Shown: in pieces, positions 1 to 5,860 of the stretch
Layout: each line of letters starts with the position of its first letter
Numbering within the stretch: the first letter of the stretch is position 1
From: Chloroflexota bacterium
GTDB taxonomy: Bacteria > Chloroflexota > Anaerolineae > UBA7937 > JACPPX01
Direction: 5' to 3'
DNA: 6,117 nucleotides
NCBI GenBank assembly: GCA_016190785.1
Contig: JACPPX010000025.1
Location: forward strand, 1 to 6,117
The notes under the pieces: generated by a model
Told to the model about the DNA's origin: nothing
What the model saw: only the letters and a program-made list of their open reading frames with translations
The model's database searches: none
Made by a program: the position numbers and the translations under genes

Positions 1-2
1 CC

Positions 3-269
3 CTGGTCTCGGTCATCGCCACCTTATTTGGGATCGATAAGGAGACGGTCCTAGCTCTTCGCAGCCAGCACTGGGGGTTCGGGGAAATCCTCTTGGCTAA
101 CTTCTTCTCCCAAGTGAGCGGCGAGGATCTAGATAGCATCATCGCTCTGCGCAATGAGGGAAAGGGCTGGGGCCAGATCATGGCCGATCTGGATGCTCAT
201 CCCTTCCGGCTGGCATGGCGTTTTGGCCAGTTTATGGCATTTCATCCCGGCCGGGGCAGTGGCGACTAA
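3..269 (+). CDS. Conserved hypothetical protein, C-terminal fragment
   Basis: An open frame enters from the left edge and runs for 88 codons to a TAA stop; the start lies outside the window. Function is not known to me. The visible part is a soluble, mainly helical domain with a 'WGFGEILLANFFS' stretch, then 'EDLDSIIALRNEGKGWGQI' and a basic/aromatic tail. The Leu-Arg-x-x-Gly-x-Gly-Trp-Gly-x-Ile pattern recalls a repeated motif in uncharacterised proteins of Chloroflexota and Firmicutes, where a similar 'GFGEI' helix precedes it. That is recognition from memory, not a search. The gene stops 34 bases before a strong hairpin terminator and converges with murF-alr, so it belongs to a separate transcription unit entering from the left. 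Coding status is supported by the fit of frame, stop codon and terminator. The reading frame is fairly certain; the function is open. Confidence 0.7.
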   Translation: MVSVIATLFGIDKETVLALRSQHWGFGEILLANFFSQVSGEDLDSIIALRNEGKGWGQIMADLDAHPFRLAWRFGQFMAFHPGRGSGD

Positions 270-303
270 TACCCCACTAATTAAGAAGTGCCACTATAAA
301 TAG

Positions 304-346
304 GATCCCGGGGGAGAGTGCACGGACTCGACCCCGGGATCTTTTT
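304..346 (+). terminator. Rho-independent terminator between convergent genes
   Basis: A perfect 10-bp stem, GATCCCGGGG (304-313) with CCCCGGGATC (332-341), can be extended by an inner GAGT/ACTC stem (316-319 with 326-329). It is followed by TTTTT (342-346). On the plus strand it ends the gene stopping at 269. On the minus strand it begins 8 bases after the murF-alr stop and is followed by CTATTTATAG, a weaker T-rich tail, so it may serve both convergent genes. Confidence 0.88.
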
Positions 347-348
347 AT

Positions 349-2913
349 CTAATGCACTCGTGGCACCCGAGCCAAAATCTCGGAGACCACTTCATAGTTA
401 ATCGTCCCCAGCCTCTCTGCCACCTCTTCCGCGGTGATCCTCTCCCCACCCTGCTCTCCAATCAGCACCACTTCATCACCTTGCCGGGCCTCAGGGATAT
501 GGGTGACATCGATGGTTGACTGATCCATACTAACCCTCCCCACAACCGGGGCCCTTTTCCCCCGCACCAGCACCTCTCCCCAGTTCTGGGGGCCACGGCG
601 GAACCCGTCCCCGTAGCCTACGGGGAGGACGGCGATGCGCATGGGCCGCTCTGTACTGTAGGTACTTCCATAGCCGATGTAGCTCCTGGCAGGGAGTTCT
701 TTGACCTGAGCAATCTGAGTCTTGAAGGTCATGGTCGGTCTAAATCCCGGGGGACAGGGCACCTGGGGGGAAGGATCCAGCCCATAGATGGCAATCCCTG
801 GTCTTACCATATTGAAGTGGGAATCGGGCAGGGTGAAAATGGCGGCACTATTGGCGGCATGGACCAGAGGGATTTTGATCCCCTCTTTTTCTAACTGCTG
901 GATGATAGCGGTAAAGGTTTGTAACTGCTGGGCCGTGTACTCCCGGCCCCATCCGGGAGTGCTCCGGGCATGGGGGTCATCGGCAACGGCGAAGTGGGTG
1001 AAGATTCCTTCGATTATTAAATTACGCAGGTTGCGAATCTGGCGAACAAAATCTAGAGCTTCCTGGGGCAAAAGTCCGAGCCGGCCGAGACCGGTATCAA
1101 TTTTGATGTGCACCTTCACCTGTGAATTGAGGGCCACTGCGGCGCGAGAGAGAGCCCGGGCTACATCCAAGGAGAAAACAGTGGTCGTAACTTTGTTGAG
1201 AACTGCCGTTCGCGCCTGCCACGCCGGGGTGTATCCGAGAACAATGACCGGAGCGGTAATCTCGGCTTTCCTAAGCACCAGGGCCTCGCTCAAAGTGGCC
1301 ACCCCGAGCATGCTCGCCCCATTGGCCAAGAGGGCGCGGGCCACTTTCACTGCTCCGTGACCATAGGCATCGGCCTTGATCGTGGCTAAGATCCCCACTC
1401 CTTCCCCAACTCTCCTCTTAATCTCCCGCAGATTGTTGGCTATGGCCCCTAAGTCAATCTGTACCCAGGTGGGTCGGTCGCTGGCTAAGATATGGATCTT
1501 TTTCCAGGCCGGATCCTGGCGGACCAAGACTCTTTCCGCAGTATCCGGGTCAGCTAGGAACATCTCGGCTAGTCTTTCCATCCGCGCTTCTAAGGACCCC
1601 TTGACCAACACCACATCCTCCGGTCCAACTCGCTCGGCCACGGCACGAAATGCATCCTCATCGCTATAGGCCAAATACACTTGCTCTTCCTTCATTCCCA
1701 CGTGGCGAGCCTGGCTGGCGATGATCCGGGCTCTGTCCCCCTTAACCACTAAGAAATGGACAGATTGCGCTACCTTTTCCCCTACTTGGCGATGACCCTC
1801 TTCCTCAAAGGACCCCAGTTGGGTCATATCTCCCAAAACCGCGATCTTTTGTTCGCTCTTTATGTTGCGCAGAAGATCCAAAGCTGCCATGCATGCGCTG
1901 GGGTTGGCACTATAGCTGTCGTCGAGGAGGAGGCTGCCATTGATCCCCGGCAAGGGGTTGAGCCGGCCAGGGATGGGTAGAAGGGAGGATAGCCTCTCTG
2001 CTGATTCTCGAGGATCGATCCCATAAAGGATTCCGATTCCCATCGCCCCCATTGCTGGGTAAATGTTGTGCCGACCCAAGAGTCGGAGATGCACCGGTGC
2101 TTCTCCTTGGGGAGAGTGGAAAAGAAATCTAGTCCCGCGGCCACTGATTTCTACATCGCTGGCCCACAGGTCGGCTTCGCTAGCCGTCCCAAAGGTGAGG
2201 AGTCGGGCCTTGGTCCGCCTGGCCATTTCCCGCACCCGGGGATCATCGAAGTTGAGCACTGCCCAGCCATTCTCGGGAAGAGCCTCCACGAGTTTACCTT
2301 TTTCCTGGGCTATGTTTTCCAAAGAGCCCAGGAACTCGAGGTGGACCGGGCCCACGCTCATCACCACTCCTATGCGTGGAGAGGTTAGCGCCGCCAATTC
2401 TTCGATTTCGTGGAAACTGTCACAAGCCATTTCCAGGACTGCTACCTGGGATTGGGGGGTGAGCCGCCCTAAAGCAATAGGCAGACCGTAGCGATCATTG
2501 TAATTGGCGTGGTTGCGGAATACGGGGAAACGTCCTTCCAAGACGGTAGCGATGGCCTCTTTAGCCGTAGTCTTGCCGTTGCTCCCCGTGACCCCGATAA
2601 CTTGGGGGTGGTACTTGCTGATTATGTATCGGGCCCACTGGCGCAATGCTTCCTGGGTATCGGGGACCACAACACAAGTCACACGGTAATGAGAAAGGTC
2701 CAGCGGTAGCTGGCACATCACCCCCGTTGCCCCATCGCGACATGCCGCTTCGATATAATCGTGGCCGTCGCCCTTCTCGGTCTTGACCGCCAAGAAGAGC
2801 TCGCCGGGGTTTAGGATGCGGGAGTCGTAGCAGAAGTCGGGGAACTCTTGTGCAAACAGGGGGCCGTGAACCTTGCCCCCTGTGGCGGCGAGAATATCAG
2901 AAAGATATATCAT
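349..2913 (-). CDS. murF-alr: Bifunctional MurF-Alr fusion: UDP-MurNAc-tripeptide:D-Ala-D-Ala ligase / alanine racemase
   Basis: A cytoplasmic fusion of two cell-wall enzymes, 854 residues. Residues 1-455 are MurF, which joins D-Ala-D-Ala to UDP-MurNAc-tripeptide using ATP. Visible motifs are the P-loop GVTGSNGKTT (107-116), NHANYNDRYGLP (134-145), SVGPVHLEFLGS (186-197), a Lys in IAQEKGKL (about 205) at the usual carbamylated-lysine site, DDSYSANP (331-338), AVLGDM (358-363) and KGS (438-440). After a linker of about 25 residues, 481-854 is a full fold-III alanine racemase. It has the PLP lysine K513 in KADAYGHG, NSAA at 688, VRPGIAIYGLD at 703, the second catalytic Tyr (about 748) in YIGYGSTY, VGYGDG at 765 and VGRVSMDQ at 791. 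I chose the ATG at 2913 because GGAG lies 5 bases upstream; the frame is open 30 codons further but that part is low-complexity and overlaps the upstream gene. Both halves look complete. It is probably co-transcribed with the small membrane gene 23 bases upstream. Confidence 0.96.
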   Translation of the reverse strand: MIYLSDILAATGGKVHGPLFAQEFPDFCYDSRILNPGELFLAVKTEKGDGHDYIEAACRDGATGVMCQLPLDLSHYRVTCVVVPDTQEALRQWARYIISKYHPQVIGVTGSNGKTTAKEAIATVLEGRFPVFRNHANYNDRYGLPIALGRLTPQSQVAVLEMACDSFHEIEELAALTSPRIGVVMSVGPVHLEFLGSLENIAQEKGKLVEALPENGWAVLNFDDPRVREMARRTKARLLTFGTASEADLWASDVEISGRGTRFLFHSPQGEAPVHLRLLGRHNIYPAMGAMGIGILYGIDPRESAERLSSLLPIPGRLNPLPGINGSLLLDDSYSANPSACMAALDLLRNIKSEQKIAVLGDMTQLGSFEEEGHRQVGEKVAQSVHFLVVKGDRARIIASQARHVGMKEEQVYLAYSDEDAFRAVAERVGPEDVVLVKGSLEARMERLAEMFLADPDTAERVLVRQDPAWKKIHILASDRPTWVQIDLGAIANNLREIKRRVGEGVGILATIKADAYGHGAVKVARALLANGASMLGVATLSEALVLRKAEITAPVIVLGYTPAWQARTAVLNKVTTTVFSLDVARALSRAAVALNSQVKVHIKIDTGLGRLGLLPQEALDFVRQIRNLRNLIIEGIFTHFAVADDPHARSTPGWGREYTAQQLQTFTAIIQQLEKEGIKIPLVHAANSAAIFTLPDSHFNMVRPGIAIYGLDPSPQVPCPPGFRPTMTFKTQIAQVKELPARSYIGYGSTYSTERPMRIAVLPVGYGDGFRRGPQNWGEVLVRGKRAPVVGRVSMDQSTIDVTHIPEARQGDEVVLIGEQGGERITAEEVAERLGTINYEVVSEILARVPRVH

Positions 2914-2930
2914 CCTCTCTCCACGAGAGG
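2914..2930 (-). promoter_or_regulatory. Hairpin enclosing the murF-alr ribosome binding site
   Basis: In the minus-strand transcript CCUCUC (2930-2925) can pair perfectly with GAGAGG (2919-2914) around the loop GUGGA. This places the Shine-Dalgarno GGAG (2922-2919) in the loop and stem, directly against the ATG at 2913. The stop of the upstream small gene is only 23 bases away, so a ribosome finishing that gene would cover the left arm. Translational coupling is an inference; the pairing is seen directly. Confidence 0.5.
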
Positions 2931-2936
2931 AGGACT

Positions 2937-3134
2937 CTACTTCTTGAAGTAGAAATAACCTCCCACCAGGGCCACGGCTACTCCAATTCCTACCCCCAGC
3001 CACTGGAGCGGCCCCACTACTCCGGAGGGGTCGGTGAGATTCAGACCAATGGCATCCGCGAAGTAAGCCACGATGGCGATGACTATCCCCCCGATGAGGA
3101 GATACATCCCGGTTGATTTGTCGGCACTAGTCAT
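2937..3134 (-). CDS. Small two-helix membrane protein, unknown function
   Basis: A 65-residue protein with two predicted membrane helices, about residues 10-29 (YLLIGGIVIAIVAYFADAIG) and 43-62, joined by a short loop with NLTDPSG and ending in a positively charged YFKK. No family is recognised. The ATG at 3134 is chosen because AAGGAGGT (3146-3139) sits 4 bases upstream, an almost ideal Shine-Dalgarno. An in-frame ATG six codons earlier would begin upstream of that site and is rejected. It is the first gene of the leftward unit and its stop lies 23 bases before murF-alr. A hairpin-forming palindrome (2937-2952) covers its last codons and stop. Its position suggests a membrane accessory to wall synthesis, or simply a leader gene that sets translation of murF-alr; neither is shown by sequence. 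Confidence 0.82.
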   Translation of the reverse strand: MTSADKSTGMYLLIGGIVIAIVAYFADAIGLNLTDPSGVVGPLQWLGVGIGVAVALVGGYFYFKK

Positions 3135-3138
3135 TTCC

Positions 3139-3146
3139 ACCTCCTT
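3139..3146 (-). promoter_or_regulatory. Strong ribosome binding site deciding the small-protein start
   Basis: AAGGAGGT on the minus strand, four bases before the ATG at 3134. It is close to the full anti-Shine-Dalgarno complement and rules out the longer in-frame start at 3152. Confidence 0.85.
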
Positions 3147-3152
3147 CTTCAC

Positions 3153-3181
3153 ATTCTACCACCCCCACCAACAAAATGCAA
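3153..3181 (-). promoter_or_regulatory. Possible minus-strand promoter for the small protein and murF-alr
   Basis: TTGCAT (3181-3176), a 17-base spacer and TAGAAT (3158-3153) on the minus strand. The -10 box matches TATAAT well; the -35 box shares only TTG with the consensus plus the correct spacing. The start of transcription would fall near 3146, giving a leader of about 12 bases that begins at the Shine-Dalgarno. That is short, so the site is only a candidate. Confidence 0.35.
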
Positions 3182-3202
3182 AGTGGCATAAAAATCTTGC
3201 AT
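3176..3202. repeat. Inverted repeat ATGCAA / TTGCAT between divergent promoters
   Basis: ATGCAA (3176-3181) and its reverse complement TTGCAT (3197-3202) lie 21 bases apart centre to centre, about two helical turns. Each arm coincides with the proposed -35 box of one divergent promoter. It could be an operator, or only the mirror image of two similar -35 boxes. Confidence 0.4.
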
Positions 3203-3225
3203 CGCTGCCTTATCCCGACTAAAAT
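3197..3225 (+). promoter_or_regulatory. Likely sigma-70-type promoter of the ddl operon
   Basis: TTGCAT (3197-3202), exactly 17 bases, then TAAAAT (3220-3225). Transcription would start near 3232, giving a leader of about 37 bases before the ddl copy 1 ATG at 3269. This also argues against the longer in-frame start at 3176, which would lie upstream of the promoter. Confidence 0.55.
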
Positions 3226-3268
3226 TGCCAAGCCGACACCAAATTATCAAACCCAAACTTTATTGCCT

Positions 3269-4327
3269 ATGGTCGAATTGTCTCGCCTAAGAGTAGGAGT
3301 TTTTCTGGGGGGGATGTCCTCCGAACGGGAGGTATCCCTGGCCAGTGGTCGTCAGGTATATTCCCACCTCGATCGCAGCAAATATGAGGTCAAGGCTATA
3401 TTCCTTGACCAAGAGGGGCGGCTGTGGGACATTCCACAAAAACTGGTAGTGCAGAATACTACTGCCGACATCTTTGTCCGCCTGGATAAAGAGGCGCGGC
3501 GCATCCCCTACGAAGCCCTCAAAGAGGAGATCGATTTTGCCTTCATTGCCCTCCACGGAAAATACGGAGACGACGGCACCATCCAGGGCCTCCTCGAACT
3601 ATTGGCCATACCCTACACTGGCTCCGGAGTTTTGGCCTCGGCGCTGTGCATGGATAAACCGATGGCTCATCTCCTGCTCAACACCTCAGGAGTAGCGACG
3701 GCGCGGGAGATTGTTGTCCATGATTACCAATGGGCCAAAGATCAAGTTGCAGTTCGGGAGCGTATTCAGAATGCTATAGGATTGCCCTGTGTCATTAAGC
3801 CCAGCCGAGAGGGCTCCTCAGTCGGGGTCTCCGTGGTCAAAAACCTAGACGAGATAGGCCCCGCCCTAGAAGAGGCCTTCCGCTGGGACACCTCAGCCCT
3901 AGTGGAGGAGAAAATCCCGGGGTTAGAATTCTCCTGCATTGTTTTGGGAAACCAGGAACTAACCCCCATGCCTCCTACCGAAACGGTGGCCACCCACGAG
4001 TATCTAACCTACGATGACAAGTACATGCCCGGCCGTTCCCAGAAAATCACTCCCGCCCGGGTCCCTCCCGAAACCCTGCGCCACATCCAAGAAGAGGTGA
4101 TGAAAGCCTATCGCATCCTGGGGCTGGTGAATTATGGGCGGATCGATGGCTTCCTTCTCGATGGGGGAAAGGTGTTGATCACCGACCCCAATACTTCCTC
4201 GGGAATGGCTCCCTCCTCTTTTATGTTTCACCAGGCAGCAGAGATTGGCCTAACTGCCAGCCAGATCTTCGACCGCATCATCGAGTTGGCTCTGGAGGCC
4301 CACCAGGCCAAGAGGGGCCCATTGTAA
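3269..4327 (+). CDS. ddl: D-alanine--D-alanine ligase, copy 1
   Basis: ATP-grasp enzyme joining two D-Ala, feeding MurF; cytoplasmic, 352 residues, of the longer Ddl type with an extra stretch (about 50-85, containing QNTTADI) absent from the 306-residue E. coli DdlB. In E. coli DdlB numbering it keeps Glu15 (E19 in GGMSSEREVSL), the LHG histidine (H96), Lys97 (K130 in MDK), Lys144 (K177), Ser150 (S183 in KPSREGSSVG), Glu187 (E220), Lys215-Tyr216 (K251-Y252), Arg255/Asp257 (RID 291-293) and Asn272 (N308). Odd points: the metal ligand Glu270 is Asp (D306 in TDPNT), Pro275 is Ser (S311), and Leu282 next to the D-Ala carboxylate site is Phe (F318). The ATG at 3269 is chosen because it gives the same length as the neighbouring paralogue and lies downstream of the promoter; no clear Shine-Dalgarno precedes it. 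It is the first gene of the rightward operon. Confidence 0.93.
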   Translation: MVELSRLRVGVFLGGMSSEREVSLASGRQVYSHLDRSKYEVKAIFLDQEGRLWDIPQKLVVQNTTADIFVRLDKEARRIPYEALKEEIDFAFIALHGKYGDDGTIQGLLELLAIPYTGSGVLASALCMDKPMAHLLLNTSGVATAREIVVHDYQWAKDQVAVRERIQNAIGLPCVIKPSREGSSVGVSVVKNLDEIGPALEEAFRWDTSALVEEKIPGLEFSCIVLGNQELTPMPPTETVATHEYLTYDDKYMPGRSQKITPARVPPETLRHIQEEVMKAYRILGLVNYGRIDGFLLDGGKVLITDPNTSSGMAPSSFMFHQAAEIGLTASQIFDRIIELALEAHQAKRGPL

Positions 4328-4345
4328 CTCACGGATGGCGACAAG

Positions 4346-5407
4346 ATGGGAAATTTAACGAACAATCGGCTGCGGGTAGGAGTAGTCCTGGGAGGGATGT
4401 CCTCCGAGCGGGAGATCTCCCTGGAAAGTGGCCGCAACATTTACATGAACCTCGACTCTCAGAAGTACGAAGGGGTAGCAATCTTCATGGACGGCCAAGG
4501 ACACCTTTGGGAGATTCCCCTCCCCCTGCTGGTGCAAAACACCACTGCGGATATAGAAACCCGGCTGAACGAGGCCAAGCGCATATCTTACGAGGCGCTC
4601 AAAGAGCGGGTGGATTTCGTTTATATCGGATTGCACGGCAAGTATGGGGAAGATGGATGCTTCCAGGGATTCCTTGAACTCCTGGGCATCCCTTATAGTG
4701 GCTCAGGAGTTTTGGCCTCGGCGGTGGGGATGGACAAGCACATCACCCGGCGCATCCTGGCCGCGGCCGAGCTGAAGGTTCCCAAATATCTTTTGGTAGC
4801 CACCAAGGATTGGCAGACCAATCCCCAGGCCATCTCTGGCCTAGTGGAAGATACCCTAGGCTATCCCTGCGTGGTCAAACCCACCCGCGAAGGGTGCAGC
4901 ACTGGGCTGGCGGTGGTCCGCCAGCCGGAGAAATTGCCCGCAGCCGTCGAGGCCGCCTTTGCCTGGGACAACGCAGTGCTCGTCGAAGAGCTACTAAGGG
5001 GTATGGAAGTTACCTGTGGGGTGATTGGCAACGAGGAGCCGATGGCCCTCCTGCCCTCTCAGACCCCGCCCAAGGGGGATTTTTTGACTATTGAGGAAAA
5101 ATTCCTGCCCGGAGAGGGAGTAAACATCACCCCCGCCCCTCTCCCGGCAGAGATGCTCAAGAAGATACAGGAGACTATGGTCGCCGCCTACAAAGTCTTG
5201 GGAATCAAGGTCTATGCCCGCATCGACGGCTTTGTGGTGGATGGAGAAGTAGTAATCACCGAGCCCAACACCTTGCCCGGGATGACCCCCTCAACCGTCA
5301 TCTTTCACCAAGCGGCAGAGGCGGGGATGAGCCCCTCCCAGTTCATTGACCGGATAATCCAACTGTCACTAGAGGCCCACGCCAAGAAGAAAGGGCCGCT
5401 GGCTTAG
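4346..5407 (+). CDS. ddl: D-alanine--D-alanine ligase paralogue, copy 2 (possible D-Ala--D-lactate or altered specificity)
   Basis: A 353-residue ATP-grasp ligase, roughly half identical to copy 1 by eye and more so over the first 130 residues. It starts 18 bases after copy 1 with only a weak GGATGG upstream, so translation may be coupled. It keeps Glu15 (E21), the LHG histidine, Lys97 (K131), Lys144 (K178), Glu187 (E221), Lys215 (K252), RID (292-294), Glu270 (E306) and Asn272 (N308), so ATP and metal binding look intact. The other two members of the Glu15-Ser150-Tyr216 triad are replaced: Cys184 (REGCSTG) for Ser150 and Phe253 (EEKFLPG) for Tyr216. The D-Ala carboxylate pair Ser281-Leu282 is Thr317-Val318. 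In known enzymes Phe at position 216 permits D-Ala-D-lactate formation (Leuconostoc and Lactobacillus ligases, and the E. coli DdlB Y216F mutant). Changed acceptor specificity is therefore plausible but unproven; no vanH- or vanX-like gene lies in the window. Confidence 0.92.
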   Translation: MGNLTNNRLRVGVVLGGMSSEREISLESGRNIYMNLDSQKYEGVAIFMDGQGHLWEIPLPLLVQNTTADIETRLNEAKRISYEALKERVDFVYIGLHGKYGEDGCFQGFLELLGIPYSGSGVLASAVGMDKHITRRILAAAELKVPKYLLVATKDWQTNPQAISGLVEDTLGYPCVVKPTREGCSTGLAVVRQPEKLPAAVEAAFAWDNAVLVEELLRGMEVTCGVIGNEEPMALLPSQTPPKGDFLTIEEKFLPGEGVNITPAPLPAEMLKKIQETMVAAYKVLGIKVYARIDGFVVDGEVVITEPNTLPGMTPSTVIFHQAAEAGMSPSQFIDRIIQLSLEAHAKKKGPLA

Positions 5408-5423
5408 ACTAAAAAGGAGATTT

Positions 5424-5780
5424 ATGACAACAGAAGACCTAATCAAACACTGGGAGGCGGCCTGGAATCTAAAAATCGAAGCAGAACAGACTGAGACTGA
5501 GATATTGACAGTCACATGGTGGGAACAACGTGAGCAAGCACGGGCTGCCGAAAGACTGGCGAGAACAGCTTTAATAAGTTCAGCCTCAGAAGGGAAAAAT
5601 TACGTGACCAACAGGAAAGGCGCGGAGTTGCGGCAGAGATTAAACACAAATAGAGCGGTCCTTGATCGGATCATGAACCAAGGCTGGTCTGAAAAAGAGC
5701 GAGAAGAAATTGCCCCATTCATTACCCTCTGGAGAAATGAGATACAGGACTTGGAAACGCAAGTCGAAGAGCTGGATTGA
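5424..5780 (+). CDS. Hypothetical Trp-rich helical protein, last gene of the ddl operon
   Basis: An 118-residue protein of unknown family. A clear AAAGGAGA Shine-Dalgarno lies four to five bases before the ATG, and the gene starts 16 bases after the ddl copy 2 stop, so it reads as part of the same operon. It is highly charged and predicted helical throughout, with six Trp residues (10, 14, 32, 33, 88, 103), no Cys, no signal peptide and no membrane segment. The last 20 residues (ITLWRNEIQDLETQVEELD region) have a hydrophobic spacing that could form a short coiled coil. Base composition is more AT-rich than the ddl genes, with codons such as ACA, AAA and ATA, which hints at a separate origin. 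It may be a cytoplasmic partner of the ligases or an unrelated late insertion into the operon; the sequence does not say which. Confidence 0.75.
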   Translation: MTTEDLIKHWEAAWNLKIEAEQTETEILTVTWWEQREQARAAERLARTALISSASEGKNYVTNRKGAELRQRLNTNRAVLDRIMNQGWSEKEREEIAPFITLWRNEIQDLETQVEELD

Positions 5781-5819
5781 TTTTTCAAGGTTTGCAGAAA
5801 TATTTTATGTGGTGTCAGA

Positions 5820-5860
5820 TCTTGGCATATGTTGCCACCTAATCCCCACCTGTGCCAAGA
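5820..5860. repeat. Inverted repeat at the ddl-operon / cysteine-protein convergence
   Basis: TCTTGGCA (5820-5827) and TGCCAAGA (5853-5860) are perfect 8-bp arms around a 25-base loop. No T-run follows on either strand and one arm lies within the end of the minus-strand gene, so it is a weak candidate for a terminator. No better terminator is visible in 5781-5838. Confidence 0.25.

Noticed and set aside
303..313. GGATCCCGGGG resembling a cloning-vector polylinker
   Set aside because: It is one arm of a perfect terminator stem with a T-run and natural flanking genes, and no other vector sequence is present.
788..1360. Plus-strand open frame of 190 codons
   Set aside because: It lies wholly antisense to the Alr half, has low-complexity Ala/Arg/Ser-rich composition and no recognisable domain; it is a shadow of the GC-rich gene opposite.
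2914..3003. 30-residue N-terminal extension of murF-alr
   Set aside because: The extension is Gly/Arg/Ser-rich, overlaps the small membrane gene, and the ATG at 2913 has a well-placed GGAG and begins a normal MurF N-terminus.
3176..3268. 31-residue N-terminal extension of ddl copy 1 from the ATG at 3176
   Set aside because: It would start upstream of the best promoter, has no ribosome binding site, and is absent from the paralogue.
4346..5407. VanA-type resistance ligase cluster
   Set aside because: Copy 2 keeps the EKF loop pattern rather than the VanA loop, and no vanH, vanX or vanRS-like genes are in the window; it is better read as a diverged Ddl.
5781..5838. Possible terminator after the 118-residue gene
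   Set aside because: Only weak TTTC/GAAA pairing and short AT runs are present; no stable stem with a T-run can be drawn.
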